Shown here piece after piece: positions 1-5,520 of a stretch of DNA of 7,086 bases; within the stretch, counting starts at the first letter, position 1, and every line of letters begins with the position of its first letter. The position numbers were made by a program, and so were the translations under genes. The stretch is from NCBI GenBank assembly GCA_902478865.1, contig CABSNA010000071.1, forward strand, positions 1 through 7,086. Reading direction: 5' to 3'. The notes beneath the pieces were generated by a model that worked only from the letters and a program-made list of their open reading frames with translations, was not told where the DNA came from and made no database searches. The DNA comes from an uncultured Collinsella sp. Its GTDB lineage: Bacteria; Actinomycetota; Coriobacteriia; Coriobacteriales; Coriobacteriaceae.

Positions 1-59
1 GGCAGGGCAAAGACCGCGATGGTCTTGAGGACATTGCCGCGTGTGAGGTCGTGTTCCAT
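1..59 (-). CDS. MATE-family multidrug efflux transporter, N-terminal fragment
   Basis: Only the first 19 codons are inside the window, and the gene runs off the left edge on the minus strand. The ATG is at 59-57 and the peptide reads MEHDLTRGNVLKTIAVFALP, the last residue being inferred from two bases. The pattern D-L-T-x-G-x-x-x-K-x-I-x-x-F-A-x-P is typical of the extreme N-terminus of MATE (multi antimicrobial extrusion) proteins, just before their first membrane helix. These are inner-membrane antiporters that use a Na+ or H+ gradient to export cationic drugs and toxins. No strong Shine-Dalgarno sequence is visible upstream, so the start rests on the family match. The gene is divergent from the ABC exporter genes and shares their upstream region. 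The fragment is too short to name a subfamily or substrate. Confidence 0.72.
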   Translation of the reverse strand, partial: MEHDLTRGNVLKTIAVFAL

Positions 60-103
60 GGGCGGGGCACTTTCTGGCTTAGATCGTTTACGTACCAGTG
101 TAG

Positions 104-132
104 TGAAAACCCTACAACGATTGTAGAGTCAA
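104..132 (-). promoter_or_regulatory. Candidate promoter for the MATE gene
   Basis: On the minus strand a TTGACT box (132-127) is followed 17 bases later by TTTTCA (109-104). The -35 box is good and the -10 box is poor, matching the consensus at only two positions. Position relative to the MATE start is reasonable. The spacer is filled almost entirely by the perfect dyad at 112-126, as would be expected of a repressible promoter. The -10 assignment is uncertain. Confidence 0.3.
112..126. promoter_or_regulatory. Palindromic operator candidate CTACAA-CGA-TTGTAG
   Basis: This is a perfect 6-base inverted repeat with a 3-base centre, directly abutting the minus-strand TTGACT box. The TACA...TGTA core resembles operators of the BlaI/MecI/CopY winged-helix repressors, although their usual spacing differs, so that assignment is only a suggestion. 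The position between -35 and -10 boxes of the leftward promoter suggests repression of the MATE gene. No regulator gene is inside the window. Confidence 0.42.
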
Positions 133-251
133 GGTTTGTGTTGGCGGTGGGGCGAAAAAGTCACGCACGCGTTCATTTCCAATTGAATACAGGGGCGCGT
201 CCTGCGAGCTTGGTGCCTGCACTAGCCTTGCAGAAATCGATTTCGGAACAC

Positions 252-279
252 TTGACAACGCCGCACGGCGCGCCATAAT
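252..279 (+). promoter_or_regulatory. Sigma-70-type promoter of the ABC exporter operon
   Basis: TTGACA (252-257) is a perfect -35 box. It is followed after 16 bases by CATAAT (274-279), five of six matches to the -10 consensus. Transcription would start near 286, giving a leader of about 35 bases before the GTG at 321. The spacer holds a short inverted repeat, CGCCG-CA-CGGCG (259-270), which could be a regulator site or a chance GC-rich palindrome. Confidence 0.68.
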
Positions 280-305
280 ACGTGGGTTTGCGAACAACGT
301 TTGAT

Positions 306-312
306 GGGGGAT
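306..312 (+). promoter_or_regulatory. Ribosome binding site fixing the GTG start of the first ABC gene
   Basis: The G-rich run GGGGGAT lies about 8 bases before the GTG at 321. An in-frame TGA at 312-314 excludes any earlier start, so the GTG is the first possible one. The ATG codons at 304 and 311 are in other frames. Confidence 0.6.
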
Positions 313-320
313 GAACCTGC

Positions 321-2141
321 GTGCGCAATCTCAAGATTCTGTTTTCCTATCTGGGGGCATACCGCCGCGATGCCATGCTCGGCGTGCTCTTTGTGACGGC
401 CGAGACGGCGCTCGAGCTGTTTATCCCGGTCATCATGGCAAATATCATCGATGTGGGCGTGCCCGCGGGCGACATCAACTACATGCTGTTGCAGGGCACG
501 TATATGTTGGTATGCGCCGCATGTTCGCTGGTACTTGGCTTGGGCTATGCACGCACGTCTGCTCGCGTCGCCTCGGGGCTGGGCGCTAACTTGCGCGAGG
601 CGGAGTACCGCAAGATCCAGACGCTCGCTTTTGGCAATCTGGATAACTACGACGCCAGCTCGCTCGTCACCCGCATGACTACCGATATCACCGTCATCCA
701 AAATGCCATCGGCAATGGCTTTCGCCCCATGGTGCGCGGTCCCGTGACGCTCATCGTCGGCTTGGTCTATGCGCTGGTGCTGTCGCGTCCGCTCGCCACC
801 GTTTTCGCGATCATCTTGCCGGTGCTGGCGATCGTGCTGGGCGTTATCACCTATCGCGTCAGTCCGCTCTACCGCCAGCTGCAGACCTCGATGGACCATC
901 TCAACGGTGTGGTGCAGGAGGACCTCACCGCCGTGCGCGCCGTCAAGGCGTACGTGCGTGCCGAGCACGAGGAGGCCAAGTTCGATGCCGTCAATACCGA
1001 GCTTGCGCGCACCGCGACGAAGACCTTTGGCAACGCCGTGTTCAACCTGCCGGTATTTCAGCTGTCGATGTACGTGGCGGCGCTTTCCATTCTGTGGATC
1101 GGCGGGCGCATGATTCTTGCCGGCGAGCTCGGCGTGGGCTCGCTCACGGGCTTTATGAGCTATGTGCTGCTGATCATGAACTCGCTCATGATGATTTCCA
1201 ACGTGTTTTTGCTGCTCACGCGCGCACTTGCCAGCGTGGAGCGCATCTCGCGGGTGCTCGACGAGCGTTCGCTTATCCAGGCGCCCGACGCTGCCGCTGC
1301 TGTGCACGAGGTGGCCGACGGAAGCATCGAGTTTCGCGATGTGTCGTTTATGTACCGCGCGGATGCTGCCGAGGATGTGCTCGAGCATATCGACCTTCGC
1401 ATCGAGAGCGGCTCGACGGTGGGCATCCTTGGCGGCACGGGCTCGGGCAAGAGCTCGCTTGTGCAGCTGATTGCGCGCCTGTACGACGCCACTGAGGGCG
1501 CCGTGCTTGTGGGCGGACACGACGTGCGTGACTACGACCTGGCTACCTTGCGCGACGCGGTGGGCATTGTGCTGCAAAAGAATGTGCTGTTCACGGGCAC
1601 CGTGCGCGAGAACCTGCAGTGGGGCGCGCCCGATGCCACCGACGAGGAGCTGCTGCGCGCCTGTCGAGCGGCATGTGTGGACGAGTTCCTGGATCGCATC
1701 GGCGGACTCGACGGCTATCTGGGCCAGGGCGGTGCCGGTGTCTCGGGCGGGCAGAAGCAGCGCCTGTGCATCGCGCGTACATTGCTCAAACATCCGCGTG
1801 TGCTCATCTTTGACGATTCGACCAGCGCGGTCGATATGGCGACCGACGCCAAGATTCGTGAGCATATTGCTCAGATTCCCAATACGACGGTGATTGTCAT
1901 CGCACAGCGCATTGCGAGCGTCATGGATGCCGACCGCATTATTGTGTTGGACGACGGCCGTGTCCACGGTGTGGGCACGCACGAGGAGCTGCTGGCGGGC
2001 GACGCCATTTATCAGGAGATCTATGCCTCGCAGATGGAGTTTGCGGGGGATGCGGGCGTCGTGGATGGCGCAAATGCCCTGTCTTCCTCTGGCCCCAGTG
2101 GATCACCTCAAGCCACGGAAGGGGGTGAGCGCCATGCCTAA
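321..2141 (+). CDS. Heterodimeric ABC exporter, subunit with degenerate ATP site
   Basis: A 606-residue half-transporter with an N-terminal six-helix exporter domain (hydrophobic segments roughly at residues 16-40, 58-78, 135-180 as a pair, and 245-300 as a pair) and a C-terminal ATPase domain (about 335-565). Visible motifs are Walker A GGTGSGKS (371-378, K377), Q-loop Q419, signature VSGGQ (474-478) and Walker B LIFDD (495-499). The catalytic glutamate is replaced by D499 and the switch histidine by Q529. This pattern is known from TM287 of the TM287/288 exporter and related LmrC/BmrC-type subunits. There the subunit binds ATP at a slow or non-hydrolysing site and lends its intact signature motif to the partner's active site. 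The protein acts in the cytoplasmic membrane; the substrate is unknown, probably drugs, lipids or peptides. A Ser/Gly/Ala-rich tail (about 575-606) has no recognisable motif. The stop overlaps the next gene by 8 bases, so the two are co-translated. Confidence 0.92.
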   Translation: MRNLKILFSYLGAYRRDAMLGVLFVTAETALELFIPVIMANIIDVGVPAGDINYMLLQGTYMLVCAACSLVLGLGYARTSARVASGLGANLREAEYRKIQTLAFGNLDNYDASSLVTRMTTDITVIQNAIGNGFRPMVRGPVTLIVGLVYALVLSRPLATVFAIILPVLAIVLGVITYRVSPLYRQLQTSMDHLNGVVQEDLTAVRAVKAYVRAEHEEAKFDAVNTELARTATKTFGNAVFNLPVFQLSMYVAALSILWIGGRMILAGELGVGSLTGFMSYVLLIMNSLMMISNVFLLLTRALASVERISRVLDERSLIQAPDAAAAVHEVADGSIEFRDVSFMYRADAAEDVLEHIDLRIESGSTVGILGGTGSGKSSLVQLIARLYDATEGAVLVGGHDVRDYDLATLRDAVGIVLQKNVLFTGTVRENLQWGAPDATDEELLRACRAACVDEFLDRIGGLDGYLGQGGAGVSGGQKQRLCIARTLLKHPRVLIFDDSTSAVDMATDAKIREHIAQIPNTTVIVIAQRIASVMDADRIIVLDDGRVHGVGTHEELLAGDAIYQEIYASQMEFAGDAGVVDGANALSSSGPSGSPQATEGGERHA

Positions 2142-4032
2142 GACATCCGCTCAGGCCCGTCCCACCAATCTGACGCAGACGCTTCGCCGCTTGCTCTCCT
2201 ACATGGGTCACGCCAAGTTCTCGTTGCTCGCGGTGGGCGTGCTCGCCTCCGTCGCCGCCATCGCGAGCCTCGCCGGCACCTACATGGTGCGCCCCATCGT
2301 CAACGGTTTGGCAACGGGCGGCGAGGAACTGCTCGCTAGGCAGGTTATCTTTACCGCTGCCATCTACGCCGCGGGCGTGCTCTCGGCTCTGGGCTACTCG
2401 CAGATCATGGTGCGCGCGGCCCAACGCGTGGTGTCCGATATTCGCCGCGACCTGTTCGCGCACATCCAGATGCTGCCGCTGAGCTACTTCGACAGCACGC
2501 GCTCGGGTGACATCATGAGCTTCTTTACCAACGACGTCGACACCGTCTCCGAGGCGCTCAACAACAGCTTTGCCAACGTGATTCAGGCGAGCATCCAGGT
2601 GGTCGGCACCACGGCCATGCTCATCATCCTCAACTGGCAGCTCACGATTATCACGCTCGTGTGCGATGTGGCCATTGTGCTGTACGCTCGCTACTCGGGC
2701 ATGCGTTCCAAGCGCTTTTTTGCCGCCCAACAGGCGTCGCTTGGCGACCTGGACGGATATATCGAAGAGATGGTCTCGGGCCAAAAGGTCATCAAGGTCT
2801 TTAATCACGAGCAGGCCAACGTGGCTGGTTTTGACGCGCGCAACCAAGAGCTGCGCCGCACCGGTGGCGCCGCGCAAGCCTACGCCAACTCGATGGTGCC
2901 CATGACCGTGGTGATCGGATATGCCAACTACGCCATCGTTGCGGTGGCGGGCGGCATGCTCTGCATCAACGGTCTGGCCGACGTGGGTGCGCTCGCAAGC
3001 TACCTGGTCTTTGTGCGTCAGGCCGCCATGCCCATCAACCAGTTTACGCAGCTGGGCAACTTTTTGCTCAACGCGCTGGCCGGTGCCGAGCGCCTGTTTG
3101 CCGCCATGGATCTTGAGCCCGAGGTGGACGAGGGTCGCGTGGAACTGGTGCAGACGGGCGATGCCGCGTGGGCGTGGAAGATTCCCGAGGGCCAGGGCGT
3201 GGGCGCGTACGGGCACCTGCATGATGTGGCTGCTGTTGATGAGTCGGGCCGCGCGGTGGCTGCCGACGGTACCGAGCTCACGTGCGGCTTGGTCCCGCTT
3301 GCCGGCGACGTGCGCTTCCATGCCGTGGACTTTTCCTACGTGCCGGGCACCCGCGTGCTCACGGATCTCAACCTGTTTGCCAAGCCGGGCCAAAAGATCG
3401 CCTTTGTGGGCTCCACGGGCGCCGGAAAGACGACCATCACCAACCTCATCAACCGCTTCTACGAGGTCGATGACGGCGAGATCACGTACGACGGCATCGA
3501 CGTCAAGCACATTGCCAAGGCCAGCCTGCGCGGGTCGCTTGGCATTGTGCTGCAGGACACGCACCTGTTTAGCGGCACCATTGCGCAGAACATCCGCTTT
3601 GGCAAGCTCGACGCGACCGACGAGGAGGTGCGCGCCGCTGCCGAGGCCGCCTGCGCTGATTCGTTTATCCGCCGCCTGCCTAGAGGGTACGATACGCCGG
3701 TCACGGCCGACGGCGCCAACCTGTCGCAGGGCCAGCGCCAGCTGCTCGCCATCGCGCGCGTGGCCGTCGCCGACCCGCCGGTGCTCATCCTGGACGAGGC
3801 CACGAGCTCCATCGACACGCGCACCGAAAAGCTCATCGAGCGCGGCATGGACCGCATCATGCGCGGACGCACCACGTTTATGATCGCGCACCGCCTGTCC
3901 ACCGTCCGCGACGCCGATGCCATCATGGTCCTCGAACACGGCCGCATCATCGAGCGCGGCACGCACGAAGAGCTGCTCGCCCAGCACGGTGAGTACTGGC
4001 AACTGGCGCATGGCTTAAAAGAGTTGGATTAA
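2134..4032 (+). CDS. Heterodimeric ABC exporter, catalytically intact subunit
   Basis: A 632-residue partner of the preceding gene. The ATG at 2134 follows an AAGGGGG ribosome binding site at 2119-2125; a GTG at 2125 in the same frame is possible but would sit inside that site. Six membrane segments lie at roughly residues 28-50, 70-92, 148-188 as a pair, and 253-305 as a pair. The ATPase domain (about 390-625) carries Walker A GSTGAGKT (426-433, K432), Q-loop Q474, Walker B LILDE with D554 and catalytic E555, and switch H586. The signature is LSQGQ (530-534) rather than LSGGQ, as in TM288-type subunits; it completes the degenerate site of the partner. Together the two proteins should form one export pump with a single hydrolysing site. 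Residues about 335-388 form a long linker between membrane and ATPase domains, rich in Gly, Ala and Asp and longer than usual. The substrate cannot be read from the sequence. Confidence 0.93.
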   Translation: MPKTSAQARPTNLTQTLRRLLSYMGHAKFSLLAVGVLASVAAIASLAGTYMVRPIVNGLATGGEELLARQVIFTAAIYAAGVLSALGYSQIMVRAAQRVVSDIRRDLFAHIQMLPLSYFDSTRSGDIMSFFTNDVDTVSEALNNSFANVIQASIQVVGTTAMLIILNWQLTIITLVCDVAIVLYARYSGMRSKRFFAAQQASLGDLDGYIEEMVSGQKVIKVFNHEQANVAGFDARNQELRRTGGAAQAYANSMVPMTVVIGYANYAIVAVAGGMLCINGLADVGALASYLVFVRQAAMPINQFTQLGNFLLNALAGAERLFAAMDLEPEVDEGRVELVQTGDAAWAWKIPEGQGVGAYGHLHDVAAVDESGRAVAADGTELTCGLVPLAGDVRFHAVDFSYVPGTRVLTDLNLFAKPGQKIAFVGSTGAGKTTITNLINRFYEVDDGEITYDGIDVKHIAKASLRGSLGIVLQDTHLFSGTIAQNIRFGKLDATDEEVRAAAEAACADSFIRRLPRGYDTPVTADGANLSQGQRQLLAIARVAVADPPVLILDEATSSIDTRTEKLIERGMDRIMRGRTTFMIAHRLSTVRDADAIMVLEHGRIIERGTHEELLAQHGEYWQLAHGLKELD

Positions 4033-4048
4033 CCCGGTCGAGCACGAT

Positions 4049-4061
4049 GCTTTGGCCCTTC
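4049..4061 (+). repeat. 13-base direct repeat upstream of palindromic element, copy 1
   Basis: GCTTTGGCCCTTC is found here, 19 bases before the 62-base element, and again at 5290-5302, 20 bases before the second element. The bases between the two blocks are not conserved. It may mark the true left edge of a larger repeat unit. Confidence 0.45.
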
Positions 4062-4080
4062 CGTGCCCCTCACCTCGCCT

Positions 4081-4142
4081 CAAACCATCACAACATTCGA
4101 CGTTTTTTGCCAAAATCGGGAAAAGCATCGAATGTTGTGATG
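4081..4142 (+). repeat. 62-base palindromic element, copy 1
   Basis: This stretch is identical base for base to 5323-5384 and in the same orientation. It begins CAAACCATCACAACATTCGA and folds back on itself: arm 4086-4100 pairs perfectly over 15 bases with arm 4128-4142. The 27-base centre is AT-rich and pairs partly with itself; it also contains a small TTTTG-C-CAAAA palindrome (4105-4115). No protein-coding role is evident. The AT-rich arms stand out from the GC-rich surroundings. It may be a dispersed extragenic palindrome or MITE-like element, a transcript-stabilising hairpin, or both. Confidence 0.88.
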
Positions 4143-4148
4143 TTTTTT
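4086..4148 (+). terminator. Possible terminator of the ABC operon (hairpin plus T run)
   Basis: The perfect 15-base stem of repeat copy 1 is followed almost at once by six T residues (4143-4148). That fits an intrinsic terminator 54 bases past the ABC stop codon. Against it, the stem is AT-rich and the loop long, and copy 2 of the same element lacks the T run, so termination would be a property of this copy only. Confidence 0.4.
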
Positions 4149-4238
4149 CTGCCGCTCGACCGGGTGGAATCGCTTTCTTGCGCACGAAGGTGTGCGGACC
4201 CGTGGGCAGGGGAATAAGGTTGGTTATCCGACTCCATT

Positions 4239-4244
4239 GGAGGG
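4239..4244 (+). promoter_or_regulatory. Ribosome binding site with short spacing
   Basis: GGAGGG lies only 3 bases before the ATG at 4248, closer than usual. An in-frame stop at 4215-4217 and the lack of an in-frame start between it and 4248 still make this ATG the first possible start. I see no convincing promoter in 4166-4238. Confidence 0.5.
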
Positions 4245-4247
4245 CTC

Positions 4248-5285
4248 ATGGACCTGCCGATCGTCCTGTCCCATAAGACTGCCTGGCTGTACCACAACGT
4301 GGCGCGCCCGTCCGAGCCGCTCTCGCGAGCAAGCAGCCTATACGATGAGGACTCGCTTGCTAACGAGGCGGAGCCGACCGCGAGCCTGCCCAAATTGGGA
4401 CTCCATGCCAAGGGGCTGAGGGCTTCAACGGCAGTTGGGATCGTTACCGACTATCTGGTTTCGCTTGGTATTCCACGAGAAGAGCTCGATCATATCGATA
4501 CGCTCGTCAACTTCGATTTTGAGCGCTCGACGCCGGCTGGATTTAGGTGCCACGTGTTTGGAGCGCCGGTACCTCCAGGCCATCTTATCGAGGTGGCAGA
4601 GGGCCTTCTGGTGGTTGATGAGGTCATGTGCTTTGTCCAAGCGGGTTCGTGGATGAGCGAGCCCGAGCAGCTGGAATATGGCTACGAAATCTGTGCCCGA
4701 TACCATTTGAATCATCTGTCGACAGGCGATTATATCGAGATGGGGCAGAGGTATACCGTTGCCGACTTGATTGCCTATTGCAATGAGAACCGATCTCGTC
4801 AGGGGGCTATACGCGCGGCCGCCGTGCTCAAGCGCGTGCACGATGGCGCGCGATCGCCCATGGAGACGGCCACCGCAATCATGGTCGTAGCAAAACGTTC
4901 CCAGGGAGGGCTGGGATACACCAAGATCGAGCTCAACCATCGGGTCGATGTTCCCAACGAGTTCAAGTATCTCGCTAAGGCCGGGTATTTCGAGATTGAC
5001 GTATATGCGCCTGCGAGCGGTACGGGAATTGAATACAACGGCTCGGACCATCTTGATAAACAGCGCAGCGCGTCGGATGCGGAGCGTATGACTGTGCTGA
5101 GCGCGCTGGGCTTTAAGATGATCGTCCTCACCGGGACTCAGTTTGCCCATCAGCTGCAATTGCACCGGGCGATGAACGCCATCGCGCTTGCGATAGGCCT
5201 TAAGTGCGACCGAAGCGAAGCGTTCCAAAAGCGGCAGAACGACCTGCGAGAATTCGTGATTCGGCACTGGGACGGCGGCCTTTAG
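4248..5285 (+). CDS. DUF559/AbiEi-like protein with nuclease-fold C-terminus
   Basis: A 345-residue soluble protein with no signal peptide or membrane helix. Residues 1-60 are poorly conserved-looking. The middle (about 60-190) resembles the part of actinobacterial AbiEi/DUF559-type proteins that precedes their nuclease-like domain, for example the stretch around LVVDEVMCFVQ (121-130). The C-terminal part (about 200-305) has the layout of a DUF559/Vsr-like PD-(D/E)XK domain: SPMET with E206, then D251 in EIDVY, E262 in IEYNG, H268, and D277/R280 before a hydrophobic strand. Family members usually have Asp where N264 stands, so activity is uncertain. Such proteins are common orphan genes in Actinobacteria and are often listed near abortive-infection antitoxins, but no AbiEii-type toxin partner is next to it. 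A block of the gene (4681-4740) counts 27 G+C in 60, against 42 in 60 for 5821-5880 in moaA. That supports an acquired gene. Identical 62-base repeats lie on both sides. Function unknown. Confidence 0.8.
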   Translation: MDLPIVLSHKTAWLYHNVARPSEPLSRASSLYDEDSLANEAEPTASLPKLGLHAKGLRASTAVGIVTDYLVSLGIPREELDHIDTLVNFDFERSTPAGFRCHVFGAPVPPGHLIEVAEGLLVVDEVMCFVQAGSWMSEPEQLEYGYEICARYHLNHLSTGDYIEMGQRYTVADLIAYCNENRSRQGAIRAAAVLKRVHDGARSPMETATAIMVVAKRSQGGLGYTKIELNHRVDVPNEFKYLAKAGYFEIDVYAPASGTGIEYNGSDHLDKQRSASDAERMTVLSALGFKMIVLTGTQFAHQLQLHRAMNAIALAIGLKCDRSEAFQKRQNDLREFVIRHWDGGL

Positions 5286-5301
5286 GGGCGCTTTGGCCCT
5301 T
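5284..5301 (+). other. Small hairpin over the stop codon
   Basis: AGGGGC (5284-5289) can pair with GCCCTT (5296-5301), with one G-T pair and a 6-base loop. It begins within the TAG stop at 5283-5285. There is no following T run, so I do not call it a terminator. It overlaps the second copy of the 13-base repeat. Confidence 0.25.
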
Positions 5302-5302
5302 C
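5290..5302 (+). repeat. 13-base direct repeat upstream of palindromic element, copy 2
   Basis: GCTTTGGCCCTTC, identical to 4049-4061 and at nearly the same distance from the following 62-base element (20 against 19 bases). Confidence 0.45.
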
Positions 5303-5322
5303 TGCGGGGTGCCGTGGGCAGG

Positions 5323-5384
5323 CAAACCATCACAACATTCGACGTTTTTTGCCAAAATCGGGAAAAGCATCGAATGTTGTGATG
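5323..5384 (+). repeat. 62-base palindromic element, copy 2
   Basis: Identical to 4081-4142 and in direct orientation. Here the arms extend two bases further, pairing 5326-5342 with 5370-5386 over 17 perfect base pairs, because the next two bases happen to complete the palindrome. It begins 37 bases after the stop of the nuclease-like gene. No T run follows, so any role as an intrinsic terminator is doubtful for this copy. The rest of the spacer (5387-5520) holds only the moaA leader. Confidence 0.88.
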
Positions 5385-5474
5385 GTCTGTGTGTTGAGGA
5401 TGGGCTTGGGAAGTCCGTTTTGCTCGAAGCGACCTGTCCTGTCGTACGGGTGTCGGCATGATTCTCCCGTGGGG

Positions 5475-5480
5475 TATTAT
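5475..5480 (+). promoter_or_regulatory. Candidate -10 box of the moaAC operon
   Basis: TATTAT matches five of six bases of the -10 consensus and would start transcription near 5487, about 34 bases before moaA. No good -35 box is seen 16-18 bases upstream, and there is no TG extension. I see no molybdenum cofactor riboswitch in the leader. Confidence 0.38.
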
Positions 5481-5520
5481 GTTTTCCGAAGAATAAAACG
5501 CCGCGTGAGGGGAGGGCTGC

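Larger units (their letters stand above)
4032..4165. repeat. Outer 12-base inverted repeat enclosing repeat copy 1
   Basis: ACCCGGTCGAGC at 4032-4043 is perfectly complementary to GCTCGACCGGGT at 4154-4165, with 110 bases between. The left arm begins on the last base of the ABC operon stop codon. The 62-base palindromic element lies inside the loop. In RNA the two would form a stem within a stem. The right arm is not followed by a T run. It could be an old terminator stem split by an insertion, or the terminal inverted repeats of a small element. Confidence 0.6.

Noticed and set aside
311..589. Alternative ATG reading frame at the start of the first ABC gene
   Set aside because: It is out of frame with the ABC protein and has no domain. 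The GTG at 321 gives the family-typical N-terminus and has a suitable ribosome binding site.
222..1982. Long open frame on the minus strand opposite the first ABC gene
   Set aside because: It is rich in His, Arg, Ala and Asp with no recognisable domain and lies wholly antisense to a clear ABC transporter gene. It is a product of high-GC codon bias.
1939..4011. Long open frame on the minus strand opposite the second ABC gene
   Set aside because: Same reason: His/Arg/Gly-rich composition and no motif, against full conservation of ABC motifs on the plus strand.
4178..4197. Hairpin TGCGCAC-GAAG-GTGTGCG before the nuclease-like gene
   Set aside because: The stem needs two G-T pairs, has no T run and no link to a start or promoter; it is likely a chance fold.
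4052..4276. Short plus-strand open frame running through repeat copy 1
   Set aside because: It only translates the repeat and overlaps the start of the next gene in another frame, with no good ribosome binding site.
4081..5384. CRISPR array
   Set aside because: There are only two repeat copies, 1.2 kb apart with a gene between them, and no spacers or cas genes.
5387..5520. Molybdenum cofactor riboswitch upstream of moaA
   Set aside because: I could not recognise a multi-stem structure of that class in this leader. A covariance-model search would settle it.
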